A stretch of 64,000 nucleotides of DNA. Origin: Streptomyces cylindrosporus. Lineage in GTDB: Bacteria; Actinomycetota; Actinomycetes; Streptomycetales; Streptomycetaceae. A program made the position numbers and the translations under genes. Positions 43,378 to 51,939 of the stretch are shown here, piece by piece. The DNA is taken from the NCBI RefSeq assembly GCF_022698165.1, contig NZ_JALDAY010000005.1, forward strand, positions 124,001 through 188,000, read 5' to 3'. Position 1 is the first letter of the stretch, and the number at the start of each line of letters is the position of its first letter. The notes beneath the pieces are model-generated. The model saw only the letters and a program-made list of their open reading frames with translations. It had not been told where the DNA came from and searched no databases.

Positions 43378-44557
43378 CCGCATCGACCCGTCCACCCGTG
43401 TCCTCCTCCACGACCTCGGCGTACGGCGTGACGGTGACGAGTGGATCGTCGGTCGTATGGCCAGCCGCACCTTCGTCGCCCTCCCCGCCGCCGGCGCGCG
43501 TGCCGTGGAGCTGCTCGGCGCGGGGCTCAGCGTGGCCCGTACGGCCGAAGTGCTGTGGGACGAGACCGGCGAGGAACTCGACATCCCGGACTTCGTACGG
43601 GGCCTGGCCGCCCTGGGGTTTGTGGCCCGGATCGGGGACGTGGCCGTCCCGGACGTCGCGGCGCCGCGCGCGTCCCTGCCGTGGCTGCGTCCCCGATCCG
43701 TCCGTTTCGCGCTGCACCCCATGCTTCCCGTGCTCTTCGCGGCGCTGCTCACGGCCGCCCTCGTCGTCCTGGCCCGCCGTCCCGACCTGCTCCCCGGCTA
43801 CCGCGACCTGCTCTGGAGCCCGCACGGCAGCCTGGTCCTGCTCACCGGGGCCGCCATCGGGTGGGTCCTGTTGTACGCGCACGAGCTGGCGCACCTCGTC
43901 ACCGCCCGGGCCGCCGGCGTGCCGGGGCGGATGCGGCTCGGCACCCGGCTCCAGTTCCTCGTCATGCAGACCGACATCAGCGGCATCGAACTCGCCCCTC
44001 GCCGCCACCGTTTGACGGCCTACCTGGCCGGCATCGCCCTCAACCTCTCCGTCGCGTCGGCCCTCGTCCTGGTCCTCGCCGCCACCGACACCGGCACGAC
44101 GTTCCACCGCGTCCTGGCCGCGGCCCTGTTGTTGGCCCTGATGCCGTTGCCCTTCCAGTGCATGGTGTTCACCCGCACCGACCTGTACTTCGTCCTCCAG
44201 GACCTCACGGGCTGCCGGAACCTGTACGGCGACGGTCTCGCCCACGCCCGCCACCTGGCCCGGCGAGCGCTGCGCCGCGAGAGCGGCACCGACCCGAGCA
44301 TCCGGCTGCCCCCGCACGAGCGCCGGGCCGTCCGCGTCTACAGCGTCGTCCTCGTCCTCGGCACCATCGCCTGCCTGACCTTCATGGCCGTCGTGACCCT
44401 CCCCGCCGACATCACCCTGCTCCTCCGCGCGGCCCGCGGCCTGGGACCGGGCCACGGCCTCGCCGGCAACGCCGACTCGGCGGCCGTACTCGTCACCCTG
44501 GGCGGCGTCAACATCCTCTGGTTGGTCACCTGGTGGCGGAACCGCCGTAAGTCTTAG
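43349..44557 (+). CDS. M50-family membrane metalloprotease with N-terminal RRE-like domain
   Basis: 402 residues. Residues 18-95 are a PqqD/RRE-like winged helix (HDLGVRRDGDEWIVGRM, then ALPAAGARAVELLGAGLSVARTAEVLWDETGEELDIPDFVRGLAALGFVARIG). The rest is a site-2-type membrane protease: several helices, H178-E-L-A-H182 as the zinc site, and TDLYFVLQDLTGCRNLYGDG as the family's second motif (D-x-Y-F-V-L-Q-D-L). GTG 43349 is chosen because GAGGA stands six bases ahead; in-frame starts at 43262 and 43175 (earlier 29-bp units) would add 29 or 58 residues. M50/RRE proteins occur in RiPP pathways, where they release or process the leader. Cotranscribed with the E1-like gene. Confidence 0.82.
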   Translation: MTDTAAEKPPRIDPSTRVLLHDLGVRRDGDEWIVGRMASRTFVALPAAGARAVELLGAGLSVARTAEVLWDETGEELDIPDFVRGLAALGFVARIGDVAVPDVAAPRASLPWLRPRSVRFALHPMLPVLFAALLTAALVVLARRPDLLPGYRDLLWSPHGSLVLLTGAAIGWVLLYAHELAHLVTARAAGVPGRMRLGTRLQFLVMQTDISGIELAPRRHRLTAYLAGIALNLSVASALVLVLAATDTGTTFHRVLAAALLLALMPLPFQCMVFTRTDLYFVLQDLTGCRNLYGDGLAHARHLARRALRRESGTDPSIRLPPHERRAVRVYSVVLVLGTIACLTFMAVVTLPADITLLLRAARGLGPGHGLAGNADSAAVLVTLGGVNILWLVTWWRNRRKS

Positions 44558-44685
44558 GCGAGGCATCGTTCAAGAGTCCTTTGCCACAAGGCAGTTGACG
44601 GACCGTGACCCGCAAGCGCTCGCTATGCTCGGGCCGTTCGAACGGACGACTGCCGGCGGGCGTGCGGTTCCGCCGGGAAGGAAAC

Positions 44686-46248
44686 GTGAGCGAGCGCGTG
44701 ATATCCGAAGAGGGCGACCGGCGTGTGACGACGGGTTCCGAACGCGGTGCGCAGCGACTGATCGCCGATCGGTACCTGCTGTACGAGGTGCTCGGCCGGG
44801 GCGGCATGGGCACGGTCTGGCGCGCCCACGACCAGGTGCTGGACCGCCCGGTGGCCGTCAAGGAACTGCACATCCTGAGCCTCGGCGACGAGGAGCATCG
44901 GGTGCGGCTGCGTCGGGCGATCCGGGAGGCGCGGGCCGTCGCGCGGGTGCCGCATCCGCATGTGGTCGGGGTGCACGACCTGGTCGAGGCCGAGGACCGG
45001 CTGTGGATCGTCATGGAGCTCGTCGAAGGGCCCTCGCTGGCCCGCCGAGTCGAGGAGACCGGACCACTGCCGCCCGAGCACACGGCGGCCGTCGGGCTGC
45101 AACTGCTCGACGCGCTGGAGGCCGTACACGCCGTCGGCGCCCTGCACCGCGACGTCAAGCCCGCCAACGTCCTGCTGCGCCGCGACGGCAACGCCGTGCT
45201 CACCGACTTCGGCATCGCGGCCCTGGACGACGGGGACTTCCTCACCACCACCGGCGAACTCGTCGGCTCCCTGGAGTTCATGGCACCCGAGCGGGTGACG
45301 GGAGCCGAGGCCGGACCCGCCTCCGACCTGTGGTCGCTCGGCGTCACCCTCGCCACGGTCTGCGGCGGGCAGTCCCCGTTCCGCCGGCCGGCCGCGCCCG
45401 CGACGCTGCACGCGGTGGCGTACGAGGAACCCGCGCTGCCCGAGCGGCTGGGCCCGCTGCGGCCCGTCGTCGAGGCGCTGCTGCGCAAGGCCCCGCAGGA
45501 GCGGCCCTCGGCGGGCGCGGTCCGCGCCGAGCTGCGGCTCGTCGCGGCGGGGCAGGCCGGCACCGGGCCGCTGCCGCCCGCGACCGTGCGGGTGCGCCGG
45601 GCCTCGGACCCGGTGGCCGACGCGGAGACCGTGACCGCCGGGCGGCAGGCGGCCGTATCGCACGGGGAGCCGGTGCCGACGGCCTGGGGCACGACGTCGC
45701 TCCGGTCCGCGGAAGGGCGGCCGGCGCGGCCGAGGCGGCTGCGGTGGGTCCTGGCGGGTACGGCGGTGCTGGCGGCGGGGGCCGTCGGAGGGCTGTTTCT
45801 CGCCGGGTGGCCGCCGTTCGAGGACGGGCCGAAGGCCGAGACGACGACCGTCAGCCAGGTCGTCCAGGCGGGGGCCGGGTGGCAGGCGGTGACCGGGGTG
45901 TCCGTGCGGCGCGGGGACCAGGTCGCCGTGCGGTTCGTGTCGGGGCAGTGGACGGCCGCGACCGCGAACATGCCCATGACCGGGCCCGCCGGGTACGACG
46001 CGCAGACCGACAAGCGGCTCGACGGCGCGAAGGACTGCAAGGTCAAGAAGGCGGCGCCGTTCGGTGCGCTGCTGGCCGTCCTCGCCGGAGTCAAGAACCC
46101 TCCCGTGCACACCGTCGGTCGCGGCCTGACCTTCCGGGCGGCCGGCAGCGGCACCCTCCAACTCGGCATGAACGACACCGCCGGTTACTGCTCGCAGGAC
46201 AACCGGGGTTCGCTGACGGTGCGGGTGAGCGTGACGCACGAGAGCTGA
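44686..46248 (+). CDS. Transmembrane Ser/Thr protein kinase (PknB-like)
   Basis: 520 residues from GTG 44686 (GGAAGG four bases ahead; GTG 44605 is in frame but less likely). Kinase domain 30-290: glycine loop GRGGMG (37-42), K59 in VAVKEL, HRDVKPAN (154-161), DFG (174-176), APE (200-202), so all catalytic residues are present. A basic juxtamembrane stretch and one helix (354-374) precede an extracytoplasmic beta-sandwich of about 145 residues (VSVRRGDQVAVRFVSGQWTAATANMPMTG onward), which resembles a lectin-like PA14/CBM domain. It converges with the Hsp70-TIR operon; a partner in phosphorylating those proteins is only a suggestion. Confidence 0.88.
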   Translation: MSERVISEEGDRRVTTGSERGAQRLIADRYLLYEVLGRGGMGTVWRAHDQVLDRPVAVKELHILSLGDEEHRVRLRRAIREARAVARVPHPHVVGVHDLVEAEDRLWIVMELVEGPSLARRVEETGPLPPEHTAAVGLQLLDALEAVHAVGALHRDVKPANVLLRRDGNAVLTDFGIAALDDGDFLTTTGELVGSLEFMAPERVTGAEAGPASDLWSLGVTLATVCGGQSPFRRPAAPATLHAVAYEEPALPERLGPLRPVVEALLRKAPQERPSAGAVRAELRLVAAGQAGTGPLPPATVRVRRASDPVADAETVTAGRQAAVSHGEPVPTAWGTTSLRSAEGRPARPRRLRWVLAGTAVLAAGAVGGLFLAGWPPFEDGPKAETTTVSQVVQAGAGWQAVTGVSVRRGDQVAVRFVSGQWTAATANMPMTGPAGYDAQTDKRLDGAKDCKVKKAAPFGALLAVLAGVKNPPVHTVGRGLTFRAAGSGTLQLGMNDTAGYCSQDNRGSLTVRVSVTHES

Positions 46249-46285
46249 GACGCGGGATCCGGCATCCGGGGTCCGGGGTCCGGGA

Positions 46286-49200
46286 TCATCCCTGTGGCCG
46301 TACCGGCCGTATCTTCTGCAGGATCTCCTGGATCTTCGCCCGCCGTTCCGGGTCCATGAGCGTGTCCGTGTTGGTGTCCGTGTCTGTCTCTGTCTTTGTC
46401 TCTGTCTCCGTGCCCCTGTCGATGAGACCGAGGGCGTGGCGTTCGCACTCCGCGCGCACGGCGTCGAGCTGCTCGCGCAGGGTGCGGCGCAGGCCGCCCG
46501 AGGAGGCGCGGATGCGTTCGCGCAGCTGCCAGGCCTCGCCGTACAGGGCGTGCACCAGGTGGTAGCGGGCCTCCAGGTTGCCCTGATCCTCCTCGTACAC
46601 CGCGCGCAGCTCGTCCGCGAGCCGGTCGGCGCCGGTGCCGTCCGGGCGGTCCCGGTGCCGGGCCATGGCCGCCGCGACGACCAGCACCCGGCGGCTGCGG
46701 ACGGTCTCGTCGTCGGTCCAGCGCGCGAAGTCCTCGGTGATCCGCCGCGCTGTCGGGATCAGCTTCCCGGAGCTGATCCAGTGGTTGTAGGCCTCGATGA
46801 GCAGATAGCGCAGCCGCTCGTCGTCCGAGCCGCCGTCCAGCAGTGCCCGTACCTGATCGACCGCCTCCGCGTACTCCTCGCGCGCGATCGAGTCCCGTAC
46901 GAACGAGACGGCGAGCTTCTCCCGCCCGCGCTCGCTGAACGCCTCGTCCCGGGCCCTGACCAGTACCTCCCGGGCCTCGTCGTGCCGGCCGAGGCTGCCC
47001 AGGAGCCGGGCCAGGGCGCGGGCGGGGCCGGTGGCGCCGGGCAGCCGTTCCACCCAGCGCTCCAGGCCCGCCACCGCGGCCGTGACGATGCCGCGCTCCC
47101 GCTCGTCGGTGGGCACGGCGGACGCCTCCAGGACGCCGAACGCCGAGCGGGCGGACGGGTAGTAGAGGTCGACCGGGTCGTCTAGGCGGTCCGTGTAGCG
47201 GTCGAGGATGGCGTCCGCGTTACGGCCCCAGGAGCGGGCGGTACGGCGGAAGCGGTCCGGGAAGTCCTTGGTGACCGGGCCCGATCTGGTCTCCTCGGCC
47301 GCGTCGATGATCCGCCGCAGCGCGAACGCGCCCGCCAGCTCGGAGAGTTGGTTGTGCTGTGCCACGAACTCCGCGGGATCGCCCTGTACGCCCAGCAGTT
47401 GGGCGGCGCGCAGGACGGTCTCGTCCGCGGGGTCGAGGGGCAGCGCGTCGATGAGCCGCAGGTTGCCGATGACATCGCCGGAGTACTCGGTCAGCGGCCA
47501 TTCCGCCTGCGCGCCCGTGATGGCCTTGGTGACCCGCAGTTTCCACAGGATCCGCCCGCGCACCCACTCCATGTGCGCCTGCTCCTCGGCCTCGTCGCCG
47601 GGCCGGCGGGTGCGCCGCCCGGTCTCCGAGGCTTCCCGGAACGCCTCGTCGATCAGCTCACGGCACAGCTTCGCGTACGGCTCCCGGACCCTCGCGGGGA
47701 GCGCCTGTACGGCCGTGTCGACGGCGGCCGTACGGCGGTCCCGGGCGGCGGCCAGTTCCGTCTCGCCGACCGAGCGGCCGACGCCGAGCAGCAGCGTGGG
47801 GCCGCGGTGCGCGAGGGTGTGGTTGAGCTCCTCCAGGCTCAGGTGGGTGGTGGCGAGGGTGACCTTGCCGCGGCTGGCCAGCACGGGCGGTACCTGCCGC
47901 AGGTCGCCCTCGAACTCGCGGTCCTGTGTCGACGCGGCGCACAGCGGGGCGGTGCCGAAGGAACCGGCCAGGACGCGGTGCACCTCGGCGCGTTCGGCGG
48001 CGCCGCGGCGGATGTCGCCGTGCAGCAGGTCGCGCAGGTACAGCGCCTCCAGATAGCGGCGCCAGGCCTGGGCGGCGTGGCCCAGGTCGCCCGAAGTGGT
48101 GTGCGCCACGGCGAGGTTGCGCAGCACGGCGGTGTCCAGCGGGTCGTCCGCGAGCATGGCGCTCCAACGCCGCCGGGCGGCCACCGTACGCCCCATCCGC
48201 TGATCGGCCTCCGCCTGATGCCCACCGACGTACGCCCGCAGCAGGCTGACCGCGTCCCGGTGCCGCAACTCCGCCGGATAGGCGTCCAACGTCCGCCAGG
48301 CCTCGACGAAGTTGGCCTCGAGCCGCCCCTCAGCGACCGCGAGGGCATGAGCGACGCGCCGGCGGGGGGTGGCGTCGGCGGGGGGTTCGGGCGGGGTGGG
48401 CGGGGTGGAGGCTGCGGGCTGGGGGGAGTGGGGTGGGTTGGTCGGGTCTGTGGGCGTGGGTTCGGGGGAGTGAGGTGGCTGGTCGGACCGCTCCGCAGAT
48501 GCGGGCTCAGCGGCGCGAGGCCGACCCGCCGAGCCCGGATCCGCGGGCTTTGCCGCCCCTGCGGCCGACTCAACTCGCGCGAGCGCCGATGCCCCCGCGG
48601 CCCACTCCGCTCCCGCGGGCTCCGTCGCCCCCGCCGACGCCGCGCCGCCCGCCGACGCCGCGCCGCCCGCCGACTCCCCGCCCCCCGCCGCCCCTTCCCC
48701 CCGAAGCACAGCCACCCGCCCCTCCAGAGCCACCGCCTGCTCCGACGGCTCCGGCGGGGCATGGCCGAACTCGGGCTTCTTTCCGGCCAGTTTCTTGTCG
48801 GCCCGTTTCAGGATGTTCCGTAGTGTCGTCGCCGGCTTCTGCAGTTCCGCCTCGCATGCCTCCGCCCGCTTCTGGAACTCCTCGAACGGCATCACCAGCC
48901 CGGTCGGATCGGCGCCGGTGAGCTGTTTCAGGGTGTCCAGCCACGCCGTCCGTACCTCTTCCAGCCCCTCGACCAGCCGCGTCAGAAGCTCCCCGTCCCC
49001 CGACATCCGGGCGAAGTCCTCCGCGCTGCCCACCTTTCCCTTGGCCAGCGCCTGAGCCTGCGCCTTGGCCTCCTGGATCAACTCCTGCAGTCGCGCGGCG
49101 GACTGCTCGCACTCCGCGAGCCGCTCGTCGGGCGTCGCCGCCGCCCCCTCCGTGTCCCCGGCCGGCTGCGGTACGTCCGCCATCGCCTCCGGCGGACCCG

Positions 49201-50203
49201 CGCCGAGCTCCTTGGCCGCCGCCTTCAGAGCCGTCACGTGCCGCGCCGGGTCGCCGTCGGTGAAGGCGCGGGCCGCCGCGTGCGCACCCAGGTCGGGGAA
49301 GCGGAGCGGGCGCCACAGCAGCCGCTGCCGGTGGATCAGCGCGGTGAGCAGCTCGGGCAGCCGGCCCTCGGCCAGACAGGCGGCGAGCCGCTCGGGGAGT
49401 TCGGCACGGTCGGTCTCGAAGAGGTCGCAGACCAGGCCGAGCAGCCGCGCCGCGGGCCCGTCGTCCGGCGGCAGCCGCTTCGCCAGCCGGCGTACCGTCG
49501 CGGCCGGATAGCCGTACACCATCCACTGCACGGCGAGGACGGTGAACGCGGCCGTCCCGCCCCCGCGGCGCTTCGACAGCGCGGCGATGCTCTCCAGTTC
49601 CCCGGCGAGCGCGTCCCTGGTGCGGGTGGTGGTCCGGTCGCGCAGCCTGCTGTCGGCGTCCATGTCGAAGATGCCCGACCAGCGGCACTCCCCGGGCCGC
49701 AGCAGCGGCAGTACGGGCCCCGTCTCCTCCTCCGCCGAGTCGAAGTCGTCTCGGCCCTCGCGGATCGTCGCGGCGATGGTGTCCGCCCGGTTCCGGTGGT
49801 CCGGGTGGTCCCCGGCGCCGCCCGGCGCGCCTGCCGACTCCTTGTCCAACTGCCGGTGCGCCAGGCTCAGATGGGCCCAGACGCGATGGTTGGCGGGGGA
49901 GAGCGCGGCCGCCGCCGTCAGCCAGCGGGCGGCCGTCTCGGGGCGCCCGTGGCGGAGGTACAACAGGCCCACGTGGTACGGGTGTTTCGGGTTCGCGCTG
50001 TCCAGGCGGTGAGCGCGGACCAGGAGGACCAGCGCGGTCGCCGGGTCGGTGCCGGGGTGCACGCCGATCCGGAAGAAGCCCTCGACGACCGCGTCCAACT
50101 GCCCCTGCGTGAGCGGCAGTCCGGCCTCCAGGTCGGACCACAGCCCGCCGACCATCCGCCACAGCACATCGGGCCGGTTCTCCAGCGCCCTGCGCGTCCT
50201 CAT
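46286..50203 (-). CDS. Large TPR-containing protein, last gene of Hsp70-TIR operon
   Basis: 1305 residues. Starts MRTRRALENRPDVLWRMV in the ATGA overlap with the TIR gene stop. Helical TPR arrays occupy about 30-110 (HPYHVGLLYLRHGRPETAARWLTAAAAL), 560-660 (VLRNLAVAHTTSGDLGHAAQAWRRYLEALYLRDLL) and 900-1120 (ALARLLGSLGRHDEAREVLVRARDEA). A coiled coil (DERLAECEQSAARLQELIQEAKAQAQAL) and an Ala/Gly/Pro-rich disordered stretch (about 490-590) lie between. The C-terminus has Thr-Glu/Asp repeats. No enzyme motif was found. It is presumably a scaffold or sensor; a longer open frame continuing upstream to 51910 is only a shadow of the TIR gene. Confidence 0.75.
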   Translation of the reverse strand: MRTRRALENRPDVLWRMVGGLWSDLEAGLPLTQGQLDAVVEGFFRIGVHPGTDPATALVLLVRAHRLDSANPKHPYHVGLLYLRHGRPETAARWLTAAAALSPANHRVWAHLSLAHRQLDKESAGAPGGAGDHPDHRNRADTIAATIREGRDDFDSAEEETGPVLPLLRPGECRWSGIFDMDADSRLRDRTTTRTRDALAGELESIAALSKRRGGGTAAFTVLAVQWMVYGYPAATVRRLAKRLPPDDGPAARLLGLVCDLFETDRAELPERLAACLAEGRLPELLTALIHRQRLLWRPLRFPDLGAHAAARAFTDGDPARHVTALKAAAKELGAGPPEAMADVPQPAGDTEGAAATPDERLAECEQSAARLQELIQEAKAQAQALAKGKVGSAEDFARMSGDGELLTRLVEGLEEVRTAWLDTLKQLTGADPTGLVMPFEEFQKRAEACEAELQKPATTLRNILKRADKKLAGKKPEFGHAPPEPSEQAVALEGRVAVLRGEGAAGGGESAGGAASAGGAASAGATEPAGAEWAAGASALARVESAAGAAKPADPGSAGRPRAAEPASAERSDQPPHSPEPTPTDPTNPPHSPQPAASTPPTPPEPPADATPRRRVAHALAVAEGRLEANFVEAWRTLDAYPAELRHRDAVSLLRAYVGGHQAEADQRMGRTVAARRRWSAMLADDPLDTAVLRNLAVAHTTSGDLGHAAQAWRRYLEALYLRDLLHGDIRRGAAERAEVHRVLAGSFGTAPLCAASTQDREFEGDLRQVPPVLASRGKVTLATTHLSLEELNHTLAHRGPTLLLGVGRSVGETELAAARDRRTAAVDTAVQALPARVREPYAKLCRELIDEAFREASETGRRTRRPGDEAEEQAHMEWVRGRILWKLRVTKAITGAQAEWPLTEYSGDVIGNLRLIDALPLDPADETVLRAAQLLGVQGDPAEFVAQHNQLSELAGAFALRRIIDAAEETRSGPVTKDFPDRFRRTARSWGRNADAILDRYTDRLDDPVDLYYPSARSAFGVLEASAVPTDERERGIVTAAVAGLERWVERLPGATGPARALARLLGSLGRHDEAREVLVRARDEAFSERGREKLAVSFVRDSIAREEYAEAVDQVRALLDGGSDDERLRYLLIEAYNHWISSGKLIPTARRITEDFARWTDDETVRSRRVLVVAAAMARHRDRPDGTGADRLADELRAVYEEDQGNLEARYHLVHALYGEAWQLRERIRASSGGLRRTLREQLDAVRAECERHALGLIDRGTETETKTETDTDTNTDTLMDPERRAKIQEILQKIRPVRPQG
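46361..46412 (-). repeat. Hexanucleotide-type repeat (T-E/T-D codons)
   Basis: gtctgtctctgtctttgtct style units, encoding alternating Thr-Glu, Thr-Lys and Thr-Asp near the protein C-terminus. Slippage here would change the length in steps of two residues. Confidence 0.75.
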
Positions 50204-51939
50204 GCCCGCCCGCCCTCCACCGGCGCCGTACCGCCGAGTTCCCCGGGCGGCACGATCAGCAGCCGCTCGCCGTCCGACACCGCCGCCCGCCCGCCGTCCG
50301 CGGAGACGGTCATCGGGTGCTCCGACACATAGGTGGTACGGCCGTCCCGCACGAGGGCGTGCGAGCCGTCCGGGTTCTCCAGCACCAGCAGCCGCCCGCC
50401 GAGCCCGGCCGCCACCGGCCGCGCCCCCGGCACCCCGCGGAACCCGGCCCGTACCGCCAACTCGGCGTCGAAGCAGACACCTTGGCCTCCGGCGTCGATG
50501 ACGGCGGTGAGCCGGCTGCCGGGCAGTGTGCCGGTGACCGGCCCGACCGGCTGGTCGACCTGGAGGAGCCGTCCGCCGGCCAGGTCCAGCCGGTGGACGC
50601 GCCGCTCGCCGACCACCAGCGCGAAGTCCCGTACCCGCGCCATGGCGAGCAGCAGCGGCTCCAGCGTGTGCTCGGCCGCCACCCGGCCGCCCCGGTACAC
50701 GGCGAGCCCGCCGTCCAGGCCGCCGACCAGCAGGCCTTCGCCGCCGTCCGCCAACACCTGGACCCCGCCCCGGTGTTCGAGCACCCGCTCCGGCTCCTCG
50801 GCGTCGAGCGACAGCCGCCACACGGTCCCGGCCCAGGTGCCGGCGTACAGCACGTCGTCCGCGCCGAAGGCCAGCGCGCCCGGCACGTTGAAGCGCGCGC
50901 CCTGCCGGACGGGGAGGTCCACCGTCCGGATCCGCCCGTCCGGAGCGGCCAGGATCACCCGCCCCGACCAGTCGGCCACCGCCACACAGCGCGCGCCGTG
51001 CGCCCACAGCCGCGGCCGCTCCCGCAACTCCGCGCCGACGACCGCCTCGTACGCCTCCGAAAGGACGGTCAGGGCCCGCCCGTCGCGCACCAGGAGGCCG
51101 AGGCCGTCGGGGAAGAACACCGGGTGGCCGCGTGTGGTGACCACAGGACGGTCCGCTTCGTCCCAGGACGGCCGCTCCTCGCGCGCCCGCACCTCGAAGG
51201 GCTCGCTGGTGACCGGTTCGCAGCCGGGGGCGGTCGCCACCAGCCGTACCCCGGATGTAGCGGAGGCGAAGGCGAGGTCGGTGAAGACCGCCCGGTCCCT
51301 GGTGACCTGGGCCGTGAGCGTGCCCGTCAGGCCGGCGTCGGCGGGCTCCGCCGAGACCGTGATCGTCCCGCCGGCCGGCCACGGGGTCGCGCCGCCGGGC
51401 GCCGAGCCGGTGACCGTCACCGGTGGCAGGGTGTGACCCGCGACGGCGTCGGTCAGCGGCGTGGCGAACCGCAGGGCGGTGCGGCTCTCGGCGGCGCGCA
51501 GGCCCAGGGCCTTCGCCACCTCGTCGATCCAGCGCGGCCGGTTCGTCGAGATCCAGTTGATCCGGTGCACGATGTACGGCACCTTCGCGACGGCCCCCGG
51601 ATCGATGAGCAGCGGGATGAGCCGCCCGCCCTCCTTCGGGTTCAGGTTGTACGCCTCGTGCAGCTCCCACTGGCAGATGGGCTTGTCGAAGTACGTCTGC
51701 GAGTAGAGCGCCACCACATGGCGGCTGCGCGGGAGCGCGTCCTCCAGGAAGCTCTGCCAGTCCGCGCCCAGGGGCGTGCCGTCCTTGCGGGACACGTCGA
51801 GGTAGATCCTGGGCGCCGCCCCGCGGGCCGTGACGTACTCGCCGAGCGCGTCCTGCAGGTCCTTGGCCTGGATGTAGTCCTCGCGGGCGTAGCTGATGAA
51901 CACGTCCCACTGCTCGGTGGGGTTCTCCGTCGTCGTCAT
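50200..51939 (-). CDS. TIR domain-beta-propeller protein
   Basis: 579 residues. TIR domain 8-150: WDVFISYAREDYIQAKDLQDALG, RIYLDVSRKDG, RHVVALYSQTYFDKPICQWELHEAY with the Glu that is catalytic in NAD-cleaving TIRs, then RLIPLLIDPG. After an Ig-like stretch (about 170-250), residues 280-575 are WD/PQQ-like propeller blades (FFPDGLGLLVRDGRALTVLS, CVAVADWSGRVILAAPDGRI, DDVLYAGTWAGTVWRLSL). Such TIR-sensor fusions deplete NAD or make cyclic ADPR signals once triggered. Start and stop overlap the adjacent genes by ATGA. Confidence 0.85.
   Translation of the reverse strand: MTTTENPTEQWDVFISYAREDYIQAKDLQDALGEYVTARGAAPRIYLDVSRKDGTPLGADWQSFLEDALPRSRHVVALYSQTYFDKPICQWELHEAYNLNPKEGGRLIPLLIDPGAVAKVPYIVHRINWISTNRPRWIDEVAKALGLRAAESRTALRFATPLTDAVAGHTLPPVTVTGSAPGGATPWPAGGTITVSAEPADAGLTGTLTAQVTRDRAVFTDLAFASATSGVRLVATAPGCEPVTSEPFEVRAREERPSWDEADRPVVTTRGHPVFFPDGLGLLVRDGRALTVLSEAYEAVVGAELRERPRLWAHGARCVAVADWSGRVILAAPDGRIRTVDLPVRQGARFNVPGALAFGADDVLYAGTWAGTVWRLSLDAEEPERVLEHRGGVQVLADGGEGLLVGGLDGGLAVYRGGRVAAEHTLEPLLLAMARVRDFALVVGERRVHRLDLAGGRLLQVDQPVGPVTGTLPGSRLTAVIDAGGQGVCFDAELAVRAGFRGVPGARPVAAGLGGRLLVLENPDGSHALVRDGRTTYVSEHPMTVSADGGRAAVSDGERLLIVPPGELGGTAPVEGGRA

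Noticed and set aside
46286..51910. One giant 1874-residue protein
   Set aside because: The part upstream of 50203 is the wrong frame of the TIR gene, which has a clear TIR and propeller reading. The true start is the ATG in the 50200-50203 overlap.
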